A stretch of 46,679 nucleotides of DNA from assembly GCA_902556505.1 (NCBI GenBank), contig CACDWM010000007.1, forward strand, positions 1-46,679. The letters run 5' to 3'. The stretch is from an uncultured Pelagibacteraceae bacterium (GTDB lineage Bacteria > Pseudomonadota > Alphaproteobacteria > Pelagibacterales > Pelagibacteraceae). Under the pieces are notes generated by a model that was not told the origin of the DNA, made no database searches, and was given only the letters and a program-made list of their open reading frames with translations. The translations under genes were made by a program, and so were the position numbers. This document shows positions 28,917 through 37,103 of the stretch, piece after piece (within the stretch, counting starts at the first letter, position 1; every line of letters starts with the position of its first letter).

Positions 28917-29863
28917 TGGCACTTGATAAAAATTTAATTGATCAATTTATTAAAGTTACCTCAAAAGCAGCTTTATCTTCCTCATATTTAGTTGGTAAAA
29001 AGGATAAAATTGCAGCTGATAAAGCTGCAGTAGATTCCATGAGATCAGAGTTAAATAAAATGAGTATTCAAGGAGAAATAGTTATTGGTGAGGGAGAATT
29101 AGATGAAGCACCAATGTTATATATTGGTGAAAAAGTTGGCAATAAAAATGGACCTGAGCTAGATATAGCTGTTGATCCTTTGGAAGGTACAAATTTTGCT
29201 GCAAATAATCTTCCAGGTGCACTATCAGTAATTGCTATTTCAGAAAAAAATAATTTATTAAATGCACCCGAAACTTATATGGAGAAAATTTCTACTAGAG
29301 TAGCTGAAAAAAATGTTGTTGATTTAGACTATTCTATTAAGAAAAATATTTTTAATTTGAGCGAATACTTAAACAAAAAACCAGAAAATTTAACAGCATG
29401 TATTTTGAAAAGACCAAGGCATAATAAAATTGTTACTGAATTGAGAGATTTAAACGTTAAGATTAAATTTATATCTGATGGAGACGTATCTGGAGCACTA
29501 TTAGTAACTGATGATAAATACTCTGTAGATATTTTTTTAGGAATAGGAGGAGGGCCAGAAGGTGTATTGGCAGCTACAGCATTAGATGCTTTTAATTGTA
29601 GCTTTCAAGGTAGATTTTTATTTGAAACAGACAAAGACAAGAAAAGAGCTAATGAAATGGGAATAAATGACTTTTCCAAAAAATATGAATTAGATGAAAT
29701 TGTAAAAGGAGACTCAATATTTTGTGCAACAGGAATTACTAATGGTGATTTAGTTTCAGGCATAAAAATTGATGAAGATAATTTTATTTCAGAAACTTTA
29801 GTGACACATAAGCACTCGTGTTTTAAAAAGGTTGTAAAATTAAATCAAAAAATAATACGATAA
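28916..29863 (+). CDS. glpX: Class II fructose-1,6-bisphosphatase
   Basis: Removes the 1-phosphate from fructose 1,6-bisphosphate in gluconeogenesis (GlpX type; some relatives also act on sedoheptulose bisphosphate). Motifs are GEGELDEAPMLYIGEKVG near residue 58, the metal-binding AVDPLEGTN near 86, and GIGGGPEGVLAATAL near 208. The 315 residues match the family. It is coupled to the SbmA/BacA-like gene through TAATG. tRNA-Glu lies 41 bases downstream. Confidence 0.95.
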   Translation: MALDKNLIDQFIKVTSKAALSSSYLVGKKDKIAADKAAVDSMRSELNKMSIQGEIVIGEGELDEAPMLYIGEKVGNKNGPELDIAVDPLEGTNFAANNLPGALSVIAISEKNNLLNAPETYMEKISTRVAEKNVVDLDYSIKKNIFNLSEYLNKKPENLTACILKRPRHNKIVTELRDLNVKIKFISDGDVSGALLVTDDKYSVDIFLGIGGGPEGVLAATALDAFNCSFQGRFLFETDKDKKRANEMGINDFSKKYELDEIVKGDSIFCATGITNGDLVSGIKIDEDNFISETLVTHKHSCFKKVVKLNQKIIR

Positions 29864-29904
29864 GCTTGATTAATCATCTTTTTTACAATAAAAAGCACCA
29901 ACTT

Positions 29905-29979
29905 GGTCCCTTCGTCTATCGGTTAGGACACGTGGTTTTCATCCTCGAAAGAGGGGTTCGATTCCCCTAGGGACCGCCA
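29905..29979 (+). tRNA. tRNA-Glu (anticodon TTC)
   Basis: Acceptor GGTCCCT/AGGGACC, T stem AGGGG/CCCCT around TTCGATT and anticodon loop TTTTCAT (anticodon TTC) identify tRNA-Glu; CCA is encoded at 29977-29979. The anticodon stem, CGTGG against CCTCG, has a T-T mismatch at its middle pair (29-41) while the other four pairs hold. The GIY-YIG gene begins three bases after the CCA end. Confidence 0.94.
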
Positions 29980-29982
29980 TAA

Positions 29983-30240
29983 ATGAAATTTTACGTATAT
30001 CTCCTAATATCTAAAAATAATGATAATATTATCTCTTATGTTGGATATACAAATAATCTTGAAAACAGATTATCTAAACACAATTCTTCCAAAGGAGCAA
30101 AATTTACAAGGGGTAGAAAATGGGAAATGATATATAAAAAAGCATATAAAACTAAATCAGAAGCAATTAAAGAAGAACATAAGTTGAAAAAAAATTATTT
30201 ATTGAGAAAAAAAATTAAAAATAAATTTTTATATGAATAA
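29983..30240 (+). CDS. Small GIY-YIG nuclease-domain protein
   Basis: A stand-alone GIY-YIG domain of 85 residues. The paired motifs are FYVYLL (residues 3-8) and SYVGYT (18-23), followed by NNLENRLSKHN with the catalytic arginine R29, then AKFTRGRKWEM and KSEAIKEEHKLKK with the metal-binding glutamate (E64 or E65). This is the YhbQ/UPF0213-like group, whose cellular role is not established. The gene starts three bases after tRNA-Glu and overlaps the glycosyltransferase by eight. It marks the left edge of the very AT-rich surface-glycan region. Homing-type mobility is possible from the fold but not shown. Confidence 0.85.
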   Translation: MKFYVYLLISKNNDNIISYVGYTNNLENRLSKHNSSKGAKFTRGRKWEMIYKKAYKTKSEAIKEEHKLKKNYLLRKKIKNKFLYE

Positions 30241-32305
30241 GAAAAATATATTTATAATTTTACCTTTTAAAGAGAGTTTAAATCCAAAAATAGCAGGCGC
30301 TGTTTCAATCTATGTAAGAGATGCATTGACTTACTCATCATATAAAAAAAATATTAAAATTATTTCCTCTGATAAGAAGAATAAAAAAATTTTTAGAAAC
30401 AAAAATTATATACTTGATTTTTGTGAAAAAAATAAAAAAAAAAAAATTGATATAATTGAAATTCACAATAGACCTGAATATGTAAAATATATAAAAAAAT
30501 ACTTTCAAAATACTAAAATTGTTTTAACACTTCATAACGACCCTTTAACACTTAGAGGTTCTGAAAAAATAAATGAAAGAGAAAATTTATTAAAAGATTG
30601 CAGCAAAATAGTTTTTATTAGTAGATGGATTCAAAATAGATTTTTTAAATCAGTAGTTAACAGTAATTACTTAAATACAGAAATAATTTATCACGGTGTT
30701 AAAAAAACAATAAATCCAAGTAAAAATAAGAAAAAAAATATCTTATTTGTAGGTAAATTAAATGAAGCTAAAGGATATAAAATATATGTCGAAGCTGCTA
30801 AAAAATTTAAAAAGTTTGATAAAAGTTGGAATTTTATAGCAATTGGAGATGAGCCTAGAAAAAAAATTTTTCCAGATAAAAATATAGTTAATGAAATTGG
30901 ATACAAGACAAACAAAGAGGTATTGAAATATTACAATAATTCTGAAATAGCAGTTGGCAATTCTGTATGGGAAGAGCCACTAGGAAGAATAGCAATTGAG
31001 GCAAGTAGTAGAAAATGTCTACCAATAATTTCAAATATTGCAGGATTAACTGAGTCTAAAAAAATTGCTTATGTGTTAAAAGAAAATAACTCTACAGAAC
31101 TTTTTAAAGCTTTAAAAAAATTAACACTTAATAAAGTTTTAAGGAAAAAATTGCAGACTAAATTTTACAAAAATAATAATTTTAATATTAAAATTATTTC
31201 TAAATCTATAGATAAAATTAGATCAAATATTATTTTAAATAAAAATAATTATCTGACAGAGAAAAATATTAAGATATTACATATTGCTAATTTTAATGAA
31301 TTATCAGATGGAAGATTATTTTATTCATTTTCAAATAAATTAAATAATGGTTTTCTTAAAAATGATTATATTGTTCAAACTATTTCTGACAGAACATTTT
31401 TAAAATACAATAAAAGCATATTTAATCTGCATGGGAACTACAAAAATTTTAATAAAAAAATACTTGATACAATTAAAAATTTTGCACCTAACTTAGTAAT
31501 TTTCGGCCATGTTTATAATATTGATAGTAAAATTTTTGAATATTGTAAGAATAATAATATTAAAACGGCAAATTGGTTTATTGATTCTATTTCAAATGAA
31601 TTTTTAAATGGTAAAAAAAAACAAAATTTTTTAAATTTAGTAAACAATGTAGATAAGTGTTTTTTAACCTCTTCACCAGAATTATTTAAAAACAATAAAA
31701 TTTATAAAAAATTAAGATTTATTCCAAATCCTATTGATAGTTCAATCGATCATTTAAGAAATTATGAGACAAAAGATTTGGAATATGATCTTTTTTTTGC
31801 GATTAGCCATGGACAAAACAGAGTAATATTAAAAAAAGGAAAAACTGATGAAAGAGAAGATGATTTTAATCATTTAATAAATAAATTAAATAAATATAAG
31901 ATTGCTTCATTCGGATTAAAAAATGTTGAGCCAATTTGGGGATCAAATTATTTTTATCATTTATCTAAATCAAAAATTGCACTCAATATAAGTAGAGGCA
32001 ACTATCAAAATTTATATTCTAGTGATAGAATATCATCTTTGATAGGAAATGGACTGCTAGTTTTTCTTGAAAAAAAAACAAATCTTCAAAAGATGTTTAA
32101 AGACAAAAAAGAAGTTGTTTTTTTTAAAAATAGAAATGAATTAGTTAAAAAAATTATTTTTTATTTAAAAAACGATAGTCAAAGAATAAACATAGCAAAA
32201 AAAGGTTGTCAAAAATATCATAAAAAATTTAGCAACATTAATGTTGCTAAATATATTTTGAATGAATTAAATCTAATAAATGTAAAAATTAATTGGTTCA
32301 AATAA
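30233..32305 (+). CDS. Two-domain glycosyltransferase (GT4 plus CgeB-like)
   Basis: A 690-residue protein made of two GT-B type units. The first (about 1-335) is a GT4 transferase: AGAVSIYVRDAL near the start, ILFVGKLNEAKGYKIYVEAA at the start of the nucleotide-sugar domain, and EPLGRIAIE, the E-x7-E motif. The second (about 340-690) opens again with IKILHIANFNELSDGRLFYSF and has DLFFAISHGQNR, IALNISRGNYQNLYSSDRI and NGLLVFLEKKTNLQKMF, resembling the CgeB/YkvP-like C-terminal transferase domain. It probably adds two successive sugars to a surface glycan. Sugar donor and acceptor cannot be read from sequence. Confidence 0.78.
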   Translation: MNKKNIFIILPFKESLNPKIAGAVSIYVRDALTYSSYKKNIKIISSDKKNKKIFRNKNYILDFCEKNKKKKIDIIEIHNRPEYVKYIKKYFQNTKIVLTLHNDPLTLRGSEKINERENLLKDCSKIVFISRWIQNRFFKSVVNSNYLNTEIIYHGVKKTINPSKNKKKNILFVGKLNEAKGYKIYVEAAKKFKKFDKSWNFIAIGDEPRKKIFPDKNIVNEIGYKTNKEVLKYYNNSEIAVGNSVWEEPLGRIAIEASSRKCLPIISNIAGLTESKKIAYVLKENNSTELFKALKKLTLNKVLRKKLQTKFYKNNNFNIKIISKSIDKIRSNIILNKNNYLTEKNIKILHIANFNELSDGRLFYSFSNKLNNGFLKNDYIVQTISDRTFLKYNKSIFNLHGNYKNFNKKILDTIKNFAPNLVIFGHVYNIDSKIFEYCKNNNIKTANWFIDSISNEFLNGKKKQNFLNLVNNVDKCFLTSSPELFKNNKIYKKLRFIPNPIDSSIDHLRNYETKDLEYDLFFAISHGQNRVILKKGKTDEREDDFNHLINKLNKYKIASFGLKNVEPIWGSNYFYHLSKSKIALNISRGNYQNLYSSDRISSLIGNGLLVFLEKKTNLQKMFKDKKEVVFFKNRNELVKKIIFYLKNDSQRINIAKKGCQKYHKKFSNINVAKYILNELNLINVKINWFK

Positions 32306-32307
32306 AA

Positions 32308-33018
32308 ATGAATATTCCAATTTTTTCCTACCATTCTATTAGTGATGACAAATGTCCATTATCAACAGATACTAAAGAATTTGAAAAGCATTTAATTTAT
32401 CTAAAAAAAAACGATTATAAATCAATTTTTTTTGATGAAGTTAGCAGTTTAAATAAAAGAAATTTTATAATGACATTTGATGATGGTTATAAAGATTTGA
32501 TATCTAATTGTTTACCTTTGCTTAAAAAATATAATTTTAAAGCCACCTGTTTTCTTGTTTCAGATAAAATTGGTAAAATTAATGATTGGGATGAAGAAAA
32601 TAAAAATATTATAACTAAAAAAATTATGGATAAATCTGATATTCATATCTGGATTAAAAACGGAATGAAAATCGGATCTCATTCAAAAAATCATAAAAAA
32701 CTTACAAAAATTGATCATGATGAACTTTCGAACGAAATAGCTAATTCAAAAATAGACTTAGAAAAATTGATTGGAGATGAGATTATATCTTTTTGTTATC
32801 CATATGGTAAATTTAATTTAGATGTAATTAATGAAGTTAAAAAAAATTACCGTTATGCTTTAACAACTTTAAGGTCAAGATACGATCCAAATAAACATGA
32901 TAAATACCTTATACCACGCATTGATATGGGTAAAAAACTATCTAATTTTAAGTTATTTTTAAAAATTAAAACACCTTATGAAGATCTTAAATATGATAGA
33001 AAACAAATATATTTGTAA
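32308..33018 (+). CDS. Polysaccharide deacetylase (NodB-type)
   Basis: Carbohydrate esterase 4 type enzyme that removes acetyl groups from N-acetylated sugars. It has IPIFSYHSISDD at the N-terminus, the first NodB motif TFDDGYKD (near residue 55), the second motif SHSKNHKKL with metal histidines, and SFCYPYGKFN. I use the ATG at 32308, three bases after the previous stop; an upstream in-frame ATG at 32293 overlaps the glycosyltransferase and adds five residues outside the conserved start. No signal peptide is visible, so it may act on a cytoplasmic lipid-linked or nucleotide-linked intermediate. Confidence 0.85.
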   Translation: MNIPIFSYHSISDDKCPLSTDTKEFEKHLIYLKKNDYKSIFFDEVSSLNKRNFIMTFDDGYKDLISNCLPLLKKYNFKATCFLVSDKIGKINDWDEENKNIITKKIMDKSDIHIWIKNGMKIGSHSKNHKKLTKIDHDELSNEIANSKIDLEKLIGDEIISFCYPYGKFNLDVINEVKKNYRYALTTLRSRYDPNKHDKYLIPRIDMGKKLSNFKLFLKIKTPYEDLKYDRKQIYL

Positions 33019-33637
33019 TTGTAAAAAATATAATTTATTTGAAAAAGATTATATTTACTGGGAAGATAGAGAAACAACATCAGATGAGTTAGATATTATT
33101 AAATTTATTAAAAACAAATTTTATATTAAAGACAAAAATTTACTTCATATTGGAATAGGCAACTCAAAAATCGCATCAATTTTTAATGATGCTAAAAAAA
33201 TTGTAGGCATAACAGTTTCTAAAGGTGAATTTAATTTTGCCAATAAATTGAATTTAAATAATTATGAAATTTTCTTATGTGATAAATATTCTGAAAATTT
33301 TATTGATATAACTCAAAAATTTAAATTTGATTTTATAATCGATACTAATTTAAAATCCTATTCTTGTTGCTTAAAAAGCTTTAATTACATGTTTACAAAT
33401 TATTTAAAAATTTTGAATTTAGACGGTAAAATTATTACTTCAAGAATGGGAATGAATTGGTACAAAAAATTAAAACCTAAGTTAACTTTTAGTTTAAAAA
33501 AATTGTTTCATTATAAGCTAAAAGAGATTGAGGGAGATAAGTCTAATATACTATCATTAGATGAAATTAATAAGATCAGCACTGATAATAATCTTAAATT
33601 GACATACAATGAAAGAGTTCTATACCTAACTAAATGA
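32993..33637 (+). CDS. Putative SAM-dependent methyltransferase
   Basis: About 214 residues with weak resemblance to class I methyltransferases. DKNLLHIGIGNSKIAS looks like the glycine-rich SAM-binding motif I, KKIVGITVS may be the following strand, KFDFIIDTNLKS would be motif II/III, and LNLDGKIITSRMG the late strand. The N-terminus CNCKKYNLFEKDYIYWEDRE is unassigned. The start could be 32978 or 32993; both overlap the deacetylase. It overlaps gmd by four bases (ATGA). The role is probably decoration of a sugar in the surrounding pathway. Confidence 0.6.
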   Translation: MIENKYICNCKKYNLFEKDYIYWEDRETTSDELDIIKFIKNKFYIKDKNLLHIGIGNSKIASIFNDAKKIVGITVSKGEFNFANKLNLNNYEIFLCDKYSENFIDITQKFKFDFIIDTNLKSYSCCLKSFNYMFTNYLKILNLDGKIITSRMGMNWYKKLKPKLTFSLKKLFHYKLKEIEGDKSNILSLDEINKISTDNNLKLTYNERVLYLTK

Positions 33638-34653
33638 GAAAAGTTGCTTTAATTTTTGGTGTTACAGGTCAAGATGGTTCATATTTAGCCGAGTTACTAC
33701 TTAAAAAAGGCTACAATGTACATGGCGTTAAAAGAAGAACATCAATACCAAATACAAATAGAGTAGATCATATTTTTGATAGCATAAATTTTAGTAGCAA
33801 ATACTTTCATTTGCATCATGGAGATCTCTCTGACTCTGGTTCTTTATATAGAATTATTAATAAGGTTAATCCTGATGAAATTTATAATTTAGCAGCACAA
33901 AGTCATGTAAAAATTTCTTTTCAAATACCAGAATATACATCTGATGTTAATGCATTAGGGACTTTAAGAATTTTAGAAATAATCAGGCATTATAAAAGAA
34001 AGAAAATAAAATTTTATCAAGCTTCAAGTTCCGAGATGTATGGTAAATCAAAACCACCACAAAATGAAAAAACGATATTTCAACCAAGATCTATTTATGC
34101 TGTATCGAAGGTATTTGCTTATCATAGTGTTGTTCATTATAGAGAAGCTTACAATGTTCATGCTTGTAATGGTATCTTATTTAATCATGAGTCTCCTAGA
34201 AGAGGTGTTAATTTTGTTACAAAAAAAATAATTCAAGGTTTATTGAGAATTAAAAATAAAAAACAAAAAATTCTTGTACTAGGGAATTTATATTCTAAAA
34301 GAGATTGGGGTCATGCAAGAGACTATGTAGACTCTATGTGGAAAATTTTAAACATCAAAAAACCAGATGATTATGTGATAGCAACAAATAAATCTTATTC
34401 TGTTAAAGATTTTACTAATATTGCATCTAAAAAAATTGGTTTTAAAATTAAGTGGAAAGGAAAAGGTTTGAAAGAAGTTGGTGTTGATAGCACAACAAAT
34501 AAAACTATTATAAGAGTTGATAAAAAATATTTTAGAGAAACAGAAGTTGATAATCTTATCGGAGATTTTAAAAAGGCTAAAAAAATCTTAAATTGGAAGC
34601 CAAAATTTTCCTTAAACAATTTAATTGACGATATGATTAAAAATGAGATTTGA
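33634..34653 (+). CDS. gmd: GDP-mannose 4,6-dehydratase
   Basis: Converts GDP-D-mannose to GDP-4-keto-6-deoxy-D-mannose, the branch point to GDP-fucose, GDP-rhamnose and GDP-perosamine. The Rossmann motif GVTGQDGSYLAE is at 9-20, SSSEMYG at 131-137 supplies the catalytic Ser and Glu, YAVSK at 155-159 the Tyr-Lys pair, and the family-specific RTSIPNTNRVDHI and NHESPRRGVNFVTKKI are present. The 339 residues are normal. Composition is less extreme than its neighbours, as expected for a conserved enzyme. Its likely next enzyme is the SDR encoded 30 bases downstream. Confidence 0.93.
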   Translation: MRKVALIFGVTGQDGSYLAELLLKKGYNVHGVKRRTSIPNTNRVDHIFDSINFSSKYFHLHHGDLSDSGSLYRIINKVNPDEIYNLAAQSHVKISFQIPEYTSDVNALGTLRILEIIRHYKRKKIKFYQASSSEMYGKSKPPQNEKTIFQPRSIYAVSKVFAYHSVVHYREAYNVHACNGILFNHESPRRGVNFVTKKIIQGLLRIKNKKQKILVLGNLYSKRDWGHARDYVDSMWKILNIKKPDDYVIATNKSYSVKDFTNIASKKIGFKIKWKGKGLKEVGVDSTTNKTIIRVDKKYFRETEVDNLIGDFKKAKKILNWKPKFSLNNLIDDMIKNEI

Positions 34654-34683
34654 TATTGAAATTATTGATATTTTTTTAATTTA

Positions 34684-35463
34684 ATGAAAGCCGTAGGAAT
34701 AGATGGATACAATAGCTATATAGCAAATAATTTTATAAACAAATATAAAAAAAAATATAAAATTTACAAATTCAGAGAAGATATTAACAATTTAAAAGAA
34801 TTAAAAAAATTTATCAAAAAAAAACAAATAACAGTTTTTATTAGATGTGCAGGTTTATCTAGATCAAAATGTGAAAGTAATAAATCAGTTTGTAATAAAA
34901 CTAACTACAAAGCTAATCAAAAATTAATTGATTATTTAAAAATAAACAAAATAAAATTGATATTTTTATCTACGTGTCATGTCTATAAAATTTCAAATAA
35001 AAAAATAAAAGAGTCATCAGCAAAAAAACCTAACTCATTATATGGTAAACTAAAATTAAAAAGTGAAAATTATTTAAGAAAAAATCTTTCTAATTTTTTA
35101 ATTATAAGACTATTTAATGTATATGGAAAAGATCAACCTAATGGTTTTTTTTTAACAGATATAAAAAAAAAAATTATAAAAGAAGAAAAAATACAGGTTG
35201 ATAATTCGTATAGAGATTTTATAAATATCGAAAATGTAGTTAAATTTTTAAACTTTTCAATACAAAATGATATAAAAGGAATATTTAATCTTGGTTCAGG
35301 AAACTCCTATAGTCTAATTAAAATTATTAAAAAAATTTCTAAAAAAGTTAAAAAAAAATCTATTTTAAAAATAAATAACAAAAAAGATTATTTAATTAGC
35401 GATAATGCAAAATTAAAAAAAATTAGATTTAAATTGATAAATGAAAAAAATTTTAATTTTTAA
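34684..35463 (+). CDS. SDR-family NAD(P)-dependent sugar reductase or epimerase
   Basis: An extended short-chain dehydrogenase of 259 residues resembling RmlD/Fcl proteins. The dinucleotide-binding start is GIDGYNSYIA, where the third glycine of the usual GxxGxxG is serine. Then come FIRCAGLSR, the catalytic segment LIFLSTCHVY (S96-T97), YGKLK with Y120 and K124, and IRLFNVYGKDQPNGF. Placed directly after gmd, it is a candidate for the 4-reductase that would finish a GDP-6-deoxyhexose such as rhamnose or 6-deoxytalose. That is contextual inference; a generic epimerase is possible. Confidence 0.72.
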   Translation: MKAVGIDGYNSYIANNFINKYKKKYKIYKFREDINNLKELKKFIKKKQITVFIRCAGLSRSKCESNKSVCNKTNYKANQKLIDYLKINKIKLIFLSTCHVYKISNKKIKESSAKKPNSLYGKLKLKSENYLRKNLSNFLIIRLFNVYGKDQPNGFFLTDIKKKIIKEEKIQVDNSYRDFINIENVVKFLNFSIQNDIKGIFNLGSGNSYSLIKIIKKISKKVKKKSILKINNKKDYLISDNAKLKKIRFKLINEKNFNF

Positions 35464-36406
35464 AACAGATAGAGTGGGTGATTTAATAAATATTACACCT
35501 GTCATAAACAATTTAAAACTTAATAATCCTGATTGTAGAATTGATTTGATATGTTCAAACTATAATTTTCAAATAGCAAAGTACATAATTGGAATAAATA
35601 AAATTTTTATTTATGAAAACTCAATATTAAAATTTTTAAAAGTTAATTTAAAAAATATTTTATCTACTAAATACGATTTAATTTTTCAATTAGATGGAAA
35701 AACCCACTCCTATTTCTTGGCCACAATACATAAATCAATAAAAAAGTTTTCATTAAAATTTATTAAAAAAAAGAAAATTTTTGGTAGATATTTTCAAATA
35801 TCAAGGCCCAACTTTCTCTATGAATATTTTATTAACACAATTGAATGTGTTGAAAATTATAATTTATCAAATAATAAATCTTATCATTATTTAACACTTT
35901 ATTTTAAATTATTAAAAAAAGCTGGATTTAATATTATTAATAAGGAGCATGTGCTTTACTACAAACCTGAAATGCGAGTCGTAAAATTTGATAGTGAATA
36001 TATACATTTTCATATAGATGAAAAATGGCTTAATTTTAATACAAATATCCATGATAAAATTGTAGAATTTATTCGCTCAATTTCATTAAGCCATAATATT
36101 GCTATATCTTCTAATTTAGGAGAAAATATTCTTTTTGATCGCATTAGTAAAGAATTCAGTCTTAATAAAAATATTTTATTTTTAAAGTCACCTGATTTTT
36201 CAAATTTAATTTCAATAATATATCATTCCAAAACCTGTATCAGTTCTCATTCTGGTTTCATCGTACATCTAGCTGCCTGTTATAATAAAAATATAATCGA
36301 TATTGTTCACCAAAGTATTTTCAATGAACTTGATAGATGGATACCTTTAAACGCAATTTATAAAAGATATAGTTTAGATGATATTGAAAAAATTAACTTA
36401 GATTAA
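35441..36406 (+). CDS. Glycosyltransferase family 9 (heptosyltransferase-like)
   Basis: A GT9 transferase of 321 residues. The N-terminus KKILIFKTDRVGDLINITPV is the family hallmark (the RxGD motif), followed by LICSNYNFQIAKYI and YDLIFQLDGKTHSYFLA. The C-terminal donor site reads CISSHSGFIVHLAACYNKNIIDIVH, corresponding to the usual DTGPMHLAAALG but altered. Relatives transfer heptose to the lipopolysaccharide core; whether heptose is used here is unknown. It overlaps the SDR by 23 bases, and its 3' end overlaps the convergent FkbM gene by 14. Confidence 0.82.
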   Translation: MKKILIFKTDRVGDLINITPVINNLKLNNPDCRIDLICSNYNFQIAKYIIGINKIFIYENSILKFLKVNLKNILSTKYDLIFQLDGKTHSYFLATIHKSIKKFSLKFIKKKKIFGRYFQISRPNFLYEYFINTIECVENYNLSNNKSYHYLTLYFKLLKKAGFNIINKEHVLYYKPEMRVVKFDSEYIHFHIDEKWLNFNTNIHDKIVEFIRSISLSHNIAISSNLGENILFDRISKEFSLNKNILFLKSPDFSNLISIIYHSKTCISSHSGFIVHLAACYNKNIIDIVHQSIFNELDRWIPLNAIYKRYSLDDIEKINLD

Positions 36407-37103
36407 AATTGTTTTTTACAAAAATTAAATCTGAATTAACCCAATTAATCAATTTATAATTATTTGATACTAGATGATTGTAAAGCTTGTTGTTAATTAT
36501 ATTTTCAATATTCTGATTATAAATTTCTAGTTTATTTTGCCCTAGATCATGACATTCTGTAACTATTACGTCGATTTTATATTTTTTAAAATCAAAATTT
36601 TCTAAAACCTCATATTCATGATTTTCTATATCTATTGATAATAAATCTATATTTTTATCTTTTAATGGTGAGTTATCTATAATTTCATTTAATGTCTTGG
36701 TTTTTTGTTCAATTATTTTGTAATCACTTTTTTTAGATTTCCTATATTTAATAAGTTGATCGCTAACTGTATTTATTGCTGATCTCTTATGGTAAAAATA
36801 TACTTTTTTACTTTGATTGCTTGAATTTGAAATTAATGCCTGAACGTTAAAATCAAATTTTCTAATTTTATTAAATTCATTAATGCTTGTTTCATCTAAA
36901 TCAATATTTAAACCTCTCCATCCTCTTTTGTATAATAGATAAGTGTTATTAAATTTAATTGGATGATTACAACCCAAATCTATAAAATTACCACTTTTTT
37001 TATTCGCAAACATTCTATCAATTATTAAATCTACATTACTAATAGAGTAAGATTTTTTAGTGTATTTAGAATAATAAATTTTTTTTAAAAAATTAATGAT
37101 CAT
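36393..37103 (-). CDS. FkbM family methyltransferase
   Basis: A SAM-dependent O-methyltransferase of the FkbM/Methyltransf_21 family, common in surface-glycan clusters. Visible parts are NFIDLGCNHPIKFNNTYLLY (SAM-binding motif I), WRGLNIDLDE with the ribose-binding acid, LLSIDIENHEYEVLENFDF (the D-[VI]-E signature) and IDVIVTECHD. The 236 residues are normal. Its start overlaps the integrase stop by four bases (ATGA), so it is probably translated from the integrase message, while its 3' end overlaps the GT9 gene on the other strand. Confidence 0.87.
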   Translation of the reverse strand: MIINFLKKIYYSKYTKKSYSISNVDLIIDRMFANKKSGNFIDLGCNHPIKFNNTYLLYKRGWRGLNIDLDETSINEFNKIRKFDFNVQALISNSSNQSKKVYFYHKRSAINTVSDQLIKYRKSKKSDYKIIEQKTKTLNEIIDNSPLKDKNIDLLSIDIENHEYEVLENFDFKKYKIDVIVTECHDLGQNKLEIYNQNIENIINNKLYNHLVSNNYKLINWVNSDLIFVKNNFNLS

